Shown one piece after another: positions 25,385-34,148 of a DNA stretch of 64,000 nt (position 1 is the first letter of the stretch; each line of letters starts with the position of its first letter). The stretch comes from an uncultured Dysosmobacter sp. Lineage in GTDB: Bacteria; Bacillota; Clostridia; Oscillospirales; Oscillospiraceae. The translations under genes were made by a program, and so were the position numbers. Below the pieces are notes generated by a model, which was given only the letters and a program-made list of their open reading frames with translations, had not been told where the DNA came from and did not search any database. The stretch covers positions 124,001 through 188,000 of the forward strand of contig CAKTIO010000003.1 in the NCBI GenBank assembly GCA_934565855.1. The letters run 5' to 3'.

Positions 25385-26002
25385 TCAGATCTCCTGAGAG
25401 AACAGCTGCTTGCAGTGGGTGGCAAGCAGTGCCGCTGTCTGGTCGATGCCCAGCCGGGCGCTGTTGATGCACAGATCATAATTTTCCGGAAAACCCCAGT
25501 CGCGCCCTGTGTAATGAGTGTAGTATTTTTCCCGCTGCTTGTCCGTTTTTTCGATCAGGGCAGTGGTGGCTTTTTCGTCCAGATGCTCTACCTCCATCCG
25601 GTGGCGGACCCTCCACGGGAGGGGGGCGCAGATGAACAGGCTGAGACAGTTGAGCTGTGCTTTATCCAAAATGGCGTCGGCGCAGCGCCCCACAATCAGG
25701 CAGTTGCCCTTGCTGCCCAGCTCCTGAATGATCTCACTTTGCATCTGAAAAAGGATATCCTCGGCGGACTGTCCCTGCTGGACCCGGGGACCGCCCTCGT
25801 AGACCCCCTGAAACAGCCACGGATTTCCGGCTTTTTCCTCTTTTCCGGCAAAGAGGTCCTCCCGGATCTCTGCCCGCTTTGCCGCCATGGAAAGCAGCTG
25901 CCAGTCGTAATAATCAAAGCCCAGAGCTTTGCTGAGCTTTTCTCCGATTTCTCTGCCGCCGCTGCCAAACTGACGGTCTAATACGATTACCTGACGTTTC
26001 AT
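25385..26002 (-). CDS. Cytidylate kinase-like family protein
   Basis: A 205-residue P-loop protein of the cytidylate-kinase-like group, with the phosphate loop DRQFGSGGREIGEKLSKALGF and NCLIVGRCADAIL in the core. It is not the housekeeping Cmk, which has a GPSGAGK-type loop. Members of this group are common in gut Firmicutes beside regulators. The substrate is unknown. Its ATG overlaps the end of the TetR gene (ATGA), so both are translated from one mRNA. Confidence 0.87.
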   Translation of the reverse strand: MKRQVIVLDRQFGSGGREIGEKLSKALGFDYYDWQLLSMAAKRAEIREDLFAGKEEKAGNPWLFQGVYEGGPRVQQGQSAEDILFQMQSEIIQELGSKGNCLIVGRCADAILDKAQLNCLSLFICAPLPWRVRHRMEVEHLDEKATTALIEKTDKQREKYYTHYTGRDWGFPENYDLCINSARLGIDQTAALLATHCKQLFSQEI

Positions 26003-26652
26003 TCCAAGTTCCCCTTTCTTTCATCTCTCCAAGACTCCGGCGAAGCCGGAGAAGTACATACCGGTACGTCCGCCGTTCCTTTCAAACGGAGGGACACGCC
26101 CCGGACATAGTCCTGAAAAATTACGTCAAACATCCGGATCAATTCCTCCGGTGTCTGCTGCAGCTCTCCCCGCAGCCAGCTTTCTACAATGCCCGCCATT
26201 GCAATGGTCAGAAAGCGGGCGACCATGTCCTCTTCCTCCGGATGGTCCGGGAAATCACAGAGCTCAACCACATGCCGTACGGCGTGGCGGACGATGCTGT
26301 TGATGTCTGTTTCAAAAAAGCGCTTCAGCGATCCGCGCCCGAGAGATTCCAGTGCGCAGAGACAAACGGCGCGGTTTTCCGACAGATATTGAAACAGCTG
26401 TAAAAATCCCTCCTGCCAGAGCAGCACGTCATCCTGACGGCGCAGCAGGGAGATCGCTTCTTCCTCAAACATCCAGCATACCAGATCGTAGATATCCGTA
26501 AAATAGTAATAAAAGTGCTGGCGGCGCATTCCGCAGGTGTCCATGATCTCAGAGATGGTGATCTTCTCCAGCGGCTTTTGTGCCATCAAATGCTGTAGGG
26601 CAGCGCAGATGGACTGCTTGGTGATATCAGACACTTTATAGCGCTTTTCCAT
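25999..26652 (-). CDS. TetR/AcrR family transcriptional regulator (DhaS-like)
   Basis: A 217-residue regulator with an N-terminal helix-turn-helix (ITKQSICAALQHLMAQKPLEKITISEIMDTCGMRRQHFYYYFTDIYDLVCWMF). Its C-terminal domain belongs to the TetR_C_8/DhaS-like group. The tandem ATG codons at 26655 and 26652 follow GGAGG; 26652 has the better spacing. It is divergent from the MMPL-GLUG module, with a TCAGA-N6-TCTGA inverted repeat between them, so it probably represses that module and itself. Confidence 0.9.
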   Translation of the reverse strand: MEKRYKVSDITKQSICAALQHLMAQKPLEKITISEIMDTCGMRRQHFYYYFTDIYDLVCWMFEEEAISLLRRQDDVLLWQEGFLQLFQYLSENRAVCLCALESLGRGSLKRFFETDINSIVRHAVRHVVELCDFPDHPEEEDMVARFLTIAMAGIVESWLRGELQQTPEELIRMFDVIFQDYVRGVSLRLKGTADVPVCTSPASPESWRDERKGNLE

Positions 26653-26741
26653 CATTGACCTCCGTACACTCTACTTTTTATTCGATTATAGCAGGGTATC
26701 TGCAAAATGTCACCTGTGATTTCGACAATTTACGGACAAAA

Positions 26742-26757
26742 TCAGATACTTGTCTGA
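26742..26757. promoter_or_regulatory. Candidate TetR operator
   Basis: TCAGA-TACTTG-TCTGA is an inverted repeat between the divergent TetR and surface-module genes, about 28 bases before the predicted -35 box of the latter. Confidence 0.35.
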
Positions 26758-26784
26758 ATTCTGACATTTATCATAATTTGACCA

Positions 26785-26813
26785 TTGCCTTCAAAAGAAA
26801 AAGACCTTATTCT
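26785..26813 (+). promoter_or_regulatory. Promoter of the surface module
   Basis: TTGCCT (26785-26790) and TATTCT (26808-26813) have a 17-base spacer, 42 bases before the small gene. Confidence 0.45.
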
Positions 26814-26855
26814 ATAAGCCGGTCAAAACGCACAGCAGGAAAAGGGGGAGCAGCC

Positions 26856-27176
26856 ATGCCGCACCGGCAATACGATATTACATTGGAAAGTCCGATGGGA
26901 CCGAAGCAGGGAACCCTGCGGATGGAGGTGCAGAACGGCACGGTGACAGGAATCCTGTCCCTGCTGGGATATGACAATAGGATCTCCGGTACGGTATGTG
27001 GCGCGGGCGAGCTTTGCCTGTCTCATCTGCTGCGCTCCGCTGTCAGTATTTTTCAGTGCCGCTCGGAGCTGAAGCTGACGGAAAAGGAGCTGTCCGGCAG
27101 AGTCTGTACGCAGCATGGCTGCTGGGATTGCCATGGAACGCTGACTACGGAGACGAAAAAGGAGCAACAGGCATGA
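26856..27176 (+). CDS. Small hypothetical protein preceding the MMPL transporter
   Basis: A 106-residue soluble protein with no signal peptide. It has an alternating beta pattern (QYDITLESPMGPKQGTLRMEVQNGTVTGILSLLGYDNRISGTV) and two Cys near the C terminus (CTQHGCWDC). I do not recognise its function. The frame extends back to 26655, but ATG 26856 follows GGGGGAG at five bases and lies just after the predicted promoter. It is 70 bases from the MMPL gene and probably co-transcribed. The pattern suggests a small beta-sandwich or ligand-binding protein working with the membrane genes. Confidence 0.75.
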   Translation: MPHRQYDITLESPMGPKQGTLRMEVQNGTVTGILSLLGYDNRISGTVCGAGELCLSHLLRSAVSIFQCRSELKLTEKELSGRVCTQHGCWDCHGTLTTETKKEQQA

Positions 27177-27246
27177 GACAAAACCGGCATCCGGCAGAGG
27201 GCTGCTTGAAGGTCGGACCTGCAAAGAGAGAAAGGAGCCTGACTGT

Positions 27247-29877
27247 ATGAGCGACCAGCCCAAGAAAAATAATTTCTTTGAAAAGCTGGCTACCTTCATT
27301 GTAGACAAGCGGAATCTGATTTTTTTCCTGTATATCATTGCCATCATTGCCAGCCTGATTACCCAGGGCTGGGTAAAGGTGTGCGATGATCTGACGGAGT
27401 ATCTGCCGTCCACCACGGAGACCCGCCGGGGATTGACCATCATGGATGATGAGATGGTTACCTACGGTACGGCGCGGATCATGGTCACCAATGTGACCTA
27501 TGACATTGCCCGGGATCTGGCGGACCAGATCGAGGATATGGACGGTGTGTCCTCTGTGGATTTCTGGGACGCTAATAAGGACCCGGATGACACGGAGACG
27601 CCTGCCACCGCCAATAAGACCTATGAGGATTATGTAAGCGGCAGCGATGCGCTGATCACTGTGACCTTCCGGGGCGAGGATGACAGCCAGGAGGCAAAGG
27701 ACAGTCTGGCTGCGGTAGAGGATTTTCTTGCCCCCTATGATACATATGTCGATACGGAGATCGGCTACTCCAAATCCGACACGCTGAACAATGAGATGGG
27801 TGTCATTCTGGCGGTGGCGGCAGTGGTCATCATTCTGGTGCTGCTGCTGACCTCCCGCTCCTATGCGGAGGTTCCTGTGCTGCTGATTACCTTCGTGGCA
27901 GCGGCTCTGCTGAACAAGGGTACCAATTTCCTGTTTGGAGAGATCTCCTATGTGTCCAACTCGGTGACAGTGGTTTTGCAGTTGGCTCTGGCAATCGACT
28001 ATTCCATCATCCTGCTGCACCGTTTTCTGGAGGAGCGGACCCACGCGCCGGATGACCGGACAGCCTGCATCATTGCAGTCAGTGCTGCCATTCCGTCTAT
28101 TTCTGCCAGCAGCCTGACGACGATTTCCGGTCTTGCCGCCATGATGTTCATGCAGTTCCGCATTGGCTTCGATCTGGGACTGGTGCTGATCAAGGCAATC
28201 TGCTTCAGCATGCTGGCGGTGTTTACACTGATGCCGGGACTGCTGATGCTGTTTTCCGGCGCGATGGAAAAGACCCGTCACAAAAACTTTGTGCCGCAGA
28301 TCGACCGGTGGGGCAAGCTGGTGTACCGCCTGCGCTTTATCGGTGTTCCAGTGTTTCTGGTCTGCATCGTAGGCGGCTTCTATTTGTCCAACCACTGCCC
28401 CTATGTTTACGGCGACAACTCCGTGATGACGATGCGCCGCAATGAGCATCAGGTGGCGGCGGACCGGGTGGAGGAGACCTTTGGTTCCCAGAATATCATG
28501 GCGCTGCTGGTTCCCAAGGGCGACACGGATAAGGAGCGTGCTCTGCTGGCAGACCTGCAGAAGCTGGATCAGGTGGATTATGCAATGGGTCTTGCCAATG
28601 TAGAGGCAAAGCCCGGCTATTGTCTGGAGGATCAGCTGACGCCCCGGCAGTTTGCCGAGATGATGGATCTTTCCTATGAGGAAGCCTGCATTCTTTACTC
28701 GGCATATACCGTGGACCAGGAGGATAACTACGGTCCCATTGTGGGCGGCATCGACTCCTACAAGGTTCCTGCTAAGGATATGATCCTGTTCATTTATCAG
28801 GAAAAGGAAAAGGGCTACGTCGATCTGGATGACAAGGATGAGCAGGATATCAATGATGCCTATCAGCAGATCACCGACGCGGAGACGCAGATGATCGGTG
28901 AGAATTATTCCCGTATGGTGTTAAACCTGAACCTTCCGGAGGAGGGGGAGGAGACCTTTGCCTTTCTGAAAACGCTGCACAAGACGGCAGAAAAGTATTA
29001 TGACGCGGACGATGTGTATCTGGTGGGCAATTCCACCAGCGACTATGACCAGTCTACTTCGTTTGCCCGGGATAACGTGATGATCAGCGTATTGTCGCTG
29101 GTGTTCGTTATTCTGGTGTTGATTTTCACCTTTATGTCCGTGGGACTGCCCATTCTGCTGATTTTGGTCATTCAGGGCAGTATCTGGATCAACTTCGCGT
29201 TCCCATATCTGACCAATACGAATATCTTCTTCATGAGCTATCTGATCGTTACATCCATTCAGATGGGAGCAAACATTGACTACGCCATCGTGATCTCCAC
29301 ATGGTATTCCGATCTGAAGACCCGGATGACGCCGAAGGAAGCGCTTATCAAGGCATTGGATCTGGCGTTCCCCACGGTGCTGACCTCCGGTTCGATCCTG
29401 TCTGCCGCCGCGGCACTGATCGGACAGATTACCACCGAACCGTCCATTGTGGGCATCGGGCAGTGTCTCAGCCGTGGTACGCTGATCTCCATGTTCCTGG
29501 TAATGTTCGTTCTGCCGCAGATTCTGGTGCTGGGCGACAAAATCGTGGAGAAGACCTCCTTCCATGTAAAGCTGCCCATCACTCCCGGCGTGACCCAGCG
29601 GGTCAGCGGCGCGGTGTATCTTAACGGCAGAGTACGCGGTCATATCTCCGGTATTGTAGATGCGGAGATCCACGGCGTGATCCACGGTGACGTGTCCGCC
29701 ATCATGGCATCCGGCAGCTACCGGGAATTGCAGGAGCCGCCTACGATAGAGAATATCCCGGGGACCGGAACGCCGCCGGAGCCGCCGGAGGGACCTGCCG
29801 CTCCGGCAGGGGACACGGCACAGGTGGAAACAACAGAGGAAAAGGAGGAGACGCAGGATGAAGCAGAGAAGAATTAA
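27247..29877 (+). CDS. MMPL/RND family transporter with a C-terminal beta-repeat tail
   Basis: An 876-residue polytopic protein with the RND two-fold layout: TM1 near residues 23-40, an outside loop ~41-185, TM2-6 to ~385, a second outside loop ~386-605 and TM7-12 to ~770. SNSVTVVLQLALAIDYSIILLHRFLEER is the charged TM4-like segment that couples protons in the family. Residues ~785-820 (SGAVYLNGRVRG, HISGIVDAEIHG, VIHGDVSAIM) form a Gly/Val periodic pattern like polymer-forming bactofilin repeats. A Pro/Glu-rich acidic tail follows. It overlaps the GLUG gene by 20 bases, indicating one complex. MMPL proteins export lipids or polymers; the cargo here is unknown. Confidence 0.88.
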   Translation: MSDQPKKNNFFEKLATFIVDKRNLIFFLYIIAIIASLITQGWVKVCDDLTEYLPSTTETRRGLTIMDDEMVTYGTARIMVTNVTYDIARDLADQIEDMDGVSSVDFWDANKDPDDTETPATANKTYEDYVSGSDALITVTFRGEDDSQEAKDSLAAVEDFLAPYDTYVDTEIGYSKSDTLNNEMGVILAVAAVVIILVLLLTSRSYAEVPVLLITFVAAALLNKGTNFLFGEISYVSNSVTVVLQLALAIDYSIILLHRFLEERTHAPDDRTACIIAVSAAIPSISASSLTTISGLAAMMFMQFRIGFDLGLVLIKAICFSMLAVFTLMPGLLMLFSGAMEKTRHKNFVPQIDRWGKLVYRLRFIGVPVFLVCIVGGFYLSNHCPYVYGDNSVMTMRRNEHQVAADRVEETFGSQNIMALLVPKGDTDKERALLADLQKLDQVDYAMGLANVEAKPGYCLEDQLTPRQFAEMMDLSYEEACILYSAYTVDQEDNYGPIVGGIDSYKVPAKDMILFIYQEKEKGYVDLDDKDEQDINDAYQQITDAETQMIGENYSRMVLNLNLPEEGEETFAFLKTLHKTAEKYYDADDVYLVGNSTSDYDQSTSFARDNVMISVLSLVFVILVLIFTFMSVGLPILLILVIQGSIWINFAFPYLTNTNIFFMSYLIVTSIQMGANIDYAIVISTWYSDLKTRMTPKEALIKALDLAFPTVLTSGSILSAAAALIGQITTEPSIVGIGQCLSRGTLISMFLVMFVLPQILVLGDKIVEKTSFHVKLPITPGVTQRVSGAVYLNGRVRGHISGIVDAEIHGVIHGDVSAIMASGSYRELQEPPTIENIPGTGTPPEPPEGPAAPAGDTAQVETTEEKEETQDEAEKN

Positions 29878-32800
29878 AAGATGGATGTCCCTGCTGCTGA
29901 CAGCGGTGCTGCTTCTGACTCTGGCGGCTCCCCTGGCTGCTGCGGCAGAGAGCCAGACCATTGTCATTCAGACGGTGGAGGACCTGGAAACGCTGTCCAA
30001 AAACTGCACGGTGGACCGTTGGTCTCAGGGGAAAACCGTGGTGCTGGAAAACGATCTGGACCTGAAGGGCAGGGACTTTACTCCCATTCCCACCTTTGGC
30101 GGGACCTTTCAGGGACAGGGACATAAGATCATCAACATCAGCATTACCGGAAGCGGCAATGTGCGGGGGCTTTTCCGCTATATTCAGAGCAGCGGTGTGG
30201 TGCAGGACCTGACGGTGGCTGGCACTATCCAGCCCCAGGACCGGCAGGACGATCTGGGACTGCTGGCAGGCAGCAACTCCGGAAAGCTCCGGAATTGCAG
30301 CGCCACAGGCACGGTGTCCGGTGACAACCGGATCGGCGGTCTGGTGGGCAGCAACGCCGCCGGAGGAGAGATCATTTCGTGCAGCTTTTCCGGAACCGTC
30401 ACCGGCAAGCATTTTGCCGGCGGTATCGCCGGAGAAAACCAGGGAACGCTGACGCTTTGCCAGAATCACGGCAGTATCAACACTAAAAATCTGGAGGACG
30501 ATCCCAAGACGGATTATACGAATCTGGAGCAGCTGAATTCTATGGAAAACGTGCCGGTGTATACGGACATCGGCGGCATTGCGGGACTTTCCAGCGGCGT
30601 GATCCAGAGCTGCCGCAATGAAGGCAGCGTGGGCTATGAGCAGATTGGCTGCAACATCGGCGGCATCGCCGGGCGTTCCTCCGGCTATCTGGATGGCTGC
30701 GTCAACACCGGCGCAATCAACGGACGAAAGGACGTAGGCGGCATTGCCGGTCAACTGGAACCGGAGGTGGTGCAGTCCTTCAGCAAGGATTTTCTGGATA
30801 AGCTGCTGGACCAGCTGGAGCAGATGCAGAATCTGATGGACCGTACCGCCAATGACGCGGACGGAATTTCCAATGCCGTTTCCGGTCAACTGGATGACCT
30901 GTCCGAAAAGGCACGGGCGACCAAGGAGATCGCTGGCGATCTGGTGGATTCCATGACTGATTGGGCGAACGGCAACATCGACCAGATCAACGAATTGTCC
31001 GCCCGGGTATCCTGGACGCTGGACCAGCTGTCACCGATCATGGATGAGACTGTCACCACAATGGGCGAGCTGGAGGATGTACTGGATGAATTAGAGACCA
31101 TCCGGAAGGATTTAAAGGATGCTTCCACCGCTGGCGGTAATGCCGCGGAGGACCTTCAAAATGCAATAGGGGCACTGAAAAGTGCGGTCAGCATGCTGAA
31201 AAACATGACACCGGCAGTACGGCAAGCCATGCAGGAGCTGCTGGATGCCATTGTCAACGGCGAGGACCCCACGGATGCGGTCAGCCAGCTGGTAGATGCA
31301 CTGGACGGGCTGAATCGCGCGTATGGAAAGGTAAACGAGGCATTAAATAAGCTGGACAGCGCGCTGGGAAATCTTTCCAGTATGAGCGGCGCGCTGAACC
31401 GTACACTGGAGGATATGGAAACAGTCCATGACGCCACGGAAACGGCACTGGACAGCCTGACCAAAATTACTAAGGACCTGCGGGATATGGTGAAGGAGTT
31501 GGCGGAGAAGCCGGACATTACCATTGCCCCGATTGGGTCGGATATCACGGACCAGGGAGACGCCCTGCAGGCGGCAATGGATGCTTTGCTGGACAGTGGC
31601 GATGCGTTGAATCAGCTTCTGAATGACTCCTCGGATACGCTGGTAAACGATCTGCGGGCGATCAATAACCAGTTCCGTGCCATCACCAATTTGATCCGTA
31701 GTGAAAAGGCGGATTGGAGCGATGATCGCAGCAAGGATCTGGAGGACCAGCTCAAGGATCATTTTCAGGACCTTTCCGACCAGTGCAATTTGGAGAAGCA
31801 GCACGACGGAAGAATTTCCGCCAGCCAGAACCAGGGGACCGTTTATGGAACGACCCAGGTGGGTGGTATTGCCGGTTCTGTTGGCATTGAAGCGGATTTT
31901 GATGTGGACGAGGATGTGAACCGGGTCGGCGAATATTCGTTGGACTGCCACTACCAGGCAAAGGCGTTGGTCTACGCCTGCATCAACTCCGGTGAGGTGA
32001 CCAGCAAGAAGGACGTCGCCGGCGGTGTGGTCGGTCAGGCATATTTGGGACAGATCAATGGCTGTGAAGGCTATGGCACTGTCACCAGCACCGACGGAAG
32101 CTATGTGGGCGGCATTGCCGGTTCCTTTGAGGGAAGCATTCGCCGCAGCTGGGCAAAGTGCAGCCTGTCCGGTACGGATTATATCGGCGGCATTGCCGGA
32201 TACGGCAGCACGCTGGAGGACTGCCATACGCTGGTCCAGATTACGGCAGGTGACGCCTATGTGGGAGCAGTGGCAGGCGATGTGGATACAGACGATGATG
32301 CTACAGTGGCAAGGAACACCTTTACCCATGAGACCCTGGGCGCGCTGGATGGCATCAGCTATGTGGGCAAAGCGGAGCCGGTATCCTTCGATACCCTTTG
32401 CACGACAGCCGGTGTGCCGAAGACCTTTGCCCAGCTGGAGCTGACCTTCCAGGTGGATGGAAAGGTGCTTGAGGTGGTGCCCTTCCAGTATGGCAAGGGC
32501 ATTGACAGCCTACCGGAGATTCCGGCGAAGAAGGGCTATTCCGCCTCCTGGCCGGAGGTGGATTACCGCCACCTTACCGCCAGCCAGACGCTGGAGGCAG
32601 TATACACGCCGTACCAGTCCTCGTTGTCGGACGGTGGAGCGCTGCCGCAGATTCTGGTAGATGGCAGCTTCAGCGCCAGCGCGGTGGTGTCTCACACTAC
32701 GCAGCCGGCATCCTGGACGGATGAAAAGGGCAATGCCTATGAGGGAACGGCTTACACGGTTACAGTGAAGGACCCGGATCTGAAAGAGATCTCTTATACC

Positions 32801-33061
32801 GTTCATTACCGCCTGCCGGACAGCGGTAAACACTATGTCCTGTGGGTACAGACAGAAAACGGATGGGAGCAGCAGGAGAGTACCGTGGATGGCAGCTATC
32901 TGCTTTTCCCAAGCACGGCGTCCGAGGTGACCTTCTGCGTCATCGAAAAGCAGGCGGGCGCATTGCTGCCGGTGGTGCTGCTTCTGACAGCGCTTGTGGT
33001 GCTGGCAGCTGTGATTCTGCTGCTTCGCAGAAAACGCCGCCGCCGGAAAAACCGGACTTAA
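29858..33061 (+). CDS. Membrane-anchored GLUG-repeat surface protein with a long helical insert
   Basis: A 1067-residue exported protein. The signal peptide covers ~1-32 (LLLTLAAPLAAAAE). GLUG-type beta repeats occur at ~60-305 (GGLVGSNAAGGEIISCSF, GGIAGENQGTL, GGIAGLSSGVIQSC) and again at ~665-800. Between them ~340 residues are predicted long helices (DKLLDQLEQMQNLMDRTAND, LNKLDSALGNLSSMSG). A flg_new/InlB-like segment lies at ~860-920 (VVPFQYGKGIDSLPEIPAKKGY). A membrane anchor at ~1034-1057 ends in an Arg/Lys-rich tail. AAGGAGGAG precedes the ATG inside the MMPL gene. It likely partners the transporter at the cell surface. Confidence 0.87.
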   Translation: MKQRRIKRWMSLLLTAVLLLTLAAPLAAAAESQTIVIQTVEDLETLSKNCTVDRWSQGKTVVLENDLDLKGRDFTPIPTFGGTFQGQGHKIINISITGSGNVRGLFRYIQSSGVVQDLTVAGTIQPQDRQDDLGLLAGSNSGKLRNCSATGTVSGDNRIGGLVGSNAAGGEIISCSFSGTVTGKHFAGGIAGENQGTLTLCQNHGSINTKNLEDDPKTDYTNLEQLNSMENVPVYTDIGGIAGLSSGVIQSCRNEGSVGYEQIGCNIGGIAGRSSGYLDGCVNTGAINGRKDVGGIAGQLEPEVVQSFSKDFLDKLLDQLEQMQNLMDRTANDADGISNAVSGQLDDLSEKARATKEIAGDLVDSMTDWANGNIDQINELSARVSWTLDQLSPIMDETVTTMGELEDVLDELETIRKDLKDASTAGGNAAEDLQNAIGALKSAVSMLKNMTPAVRQAMQELLDAIVNGEDPTDAVSQLVDALDGLNRAYGKVNEALNKLDSALGNLSSMSGALNRTLEDMETVHDATETALDSLTKITKDLRDMVKELAEKPDITIAPIGSDITDQGDALQAAMDALLDSGDALNQLLNDSSDTLVNDLRAINNQFRAITNLIRSEKADWSDDRSKDLEDQLKDHFQDLSDQCNLEKQHDGRISASQNQGTVYGTTQVGGIAGSVGIEADFDVDEDVNRVGEYSLDCHYQAKALVYACINSGEVTSKKDVAGGVVGQAYLGQINGCEGYGTVTSTDGSYVGGIAGSFEGSIRRSWAKCSLSGTDYIGGIAGYGSTLEDCHTLVQITAGDAYVGAVAGDVDTDDDATVARNTFTHETLGALDGISYVGKAEPVSFDTLCTTAGVPKTFAQLELTFQVDGKVLEVVPFQYGKGIDSLPEIPAKKGYSASWPEVDYRHLTASQTLEAVYTPYQSSLSDGGALPQILVDGSFSASAVVSHTTQPASWTDEKGNAYEGTAYTVTVKDPDLKEISYTVHYRLPDSGKHYVLWVQTENGWEQQESTVDGSYLLFPSTASEVTFCVIEKQAGALLPVVLLLTALVVLAAVILLLRRKRRRRKNRT

Positions 33062-33065
33062 GTCA

Positions 33066-33106
33066 ACAGTCACCAGTGAATTTCACTGGTGGCTGTATTT
33101 TTTTGA
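33066..33106 (+). terminator. Terminator of the surface module
   Basis: A 14-bp stem (ACAGTCACCAGTGA with its complement, one G-U) with a 3-base loop is followed by a run of T. The rest of the gap to 33265 holds a weaker CTTTCCC/GGGAGAAAG hairpin and no recognised promoter. Confidence 0.9.
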
Positions 33107-33265
33107 CATAAAGGATGACCCTCTTGGACGGGACTAAAAACTTCTTTCCCTTGCGGGAGAAAGGATTGCGGGACCTTTTGATAGGCAGTGCCGGATGGGA
33201 AGCGGGGTGCTTTACTATATTTGGTACAGGAGCAAAAGCCGATTTGGAACGGAAAGGAGAATTTT

Positions 33266-34033
33266 ATGTACAAGGTAGATTTGAACAGTGACCTGGGCGA
33301 GAGCTTTGGCGCGTATACCATTGGAATGGATGCCGCTGTCATTGCCCACGTCTCCTCGGCAAATGTAGCGTGCGGCTATCATGCCGGAGACCCGCTGGTG
33401 ATGGAAAGAACTGTCGCTTCGGCGAAGGCGGCTGGCGTGGCGGTAGGGGCGCATCCGGGATACCCGGACCTGCTGGGCTTTGGCAGGCGTGGCATGGTCT
33501 GTTCACCCAAAGAGGTGAAGGCTTATGTAAAATATCAGCTGGGTGCGCTGACGGCATTTACAAGATCTCAAGGTGTAAAATTGCAGCATTGCAAGGCGCA
33601 TGGCGCACTTTACAACGCGGCAGCCAGGGATATGGAGCTGGCTGCTGCCATTGCGGAGGCAGTTGCCGAAGTGGATCCAGAGGTGATCCTGCTGGGTCTT
33701 GCCGGAAGCCGGATGCTGGAAGCCGGAAGGCAGGTGGGGCTGCGGGTGGCGAGCGAGGTGTTTGCGGACCGCGCCTATCAGGCAGACGGTTCACTGGTTC
33801 CAAGAAGCAGACCAGGCGCCGTTCTCCATGACCCGGAGGAAGCCATTGCCCGAACGGTCCGGATGGTCAAGGAGGGAACGGTTACTGCCGTAACAGGGGA
33901 GGAGGTCCCCATCCAAGCCGATTCTATCTGCGTTCACGGTGATAATCCCTCTGCGGTGGAATTTGTGAAAAGCATTCACACCCGGCTGGAGGCAGAGGGC
34001 GTGACCATCGTTCCGCTGGCGGAGCTTGTCTGA
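33266..34033 (+). CDS. pxpA: 5-oxoprolinase subunit PxpA (LamB/YcsF family)
   Basis: A 255-residue protein with the family N terminus [29 protein letters not shown] and [18 protein letters not shown]. PxpA, with PxpB and PxpC, hydrolyses 5-oxoproline (pyroglutamate) to glutamate using ATP in the cytoplasm. ATG 33266 follows AAAGGAG; the longer frame from 33188 is not supported. It leads a five-gene operon matching the Bacillus ycsF-ycsG-ycsI-kipI-kipA set in a different order. Confidence 0.95.
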   Translation: MYKVDLNSDLGESFGAYTIGMDAAVIAHVSSANVACGYHAGDPLVMERTVASAKAAGVAVGAHPGYPDLLGFGRRGMVCSPKEVKAYVKYQLGALTAFTRSQGVKLQHCKAHGALYNAAARDMELAAAIAEAVAEVDPEVILLGLAGSRMLEAGRQVGLRVASEVFADRAYQADGSLVPRSRPGAVLHDPEEAIARTVRMVKEGTVTAVTGEEVPIQADSICVHGDNPSAVEFVKSIHTRLEAEGVTIVPLAELV

Positions 34034-34148
34034 CCGCATCGAGAGTAAAAATATAGCTGCTGTCTCCTGGAAGAACCCGGGAGAAAAGACCCCTTCCGCC
34101 TTTAAAGCCTTCGCTTCAGGCGGCTTATGAAAAACAGGAGGTTCTTTT

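Noticed and set aside
27145..28449. A 434-codon minus-strand frame opposite the MMPL gene
   Set aside because: Shadow of a membrane-protein gene; low-complexity His/Gln composition.
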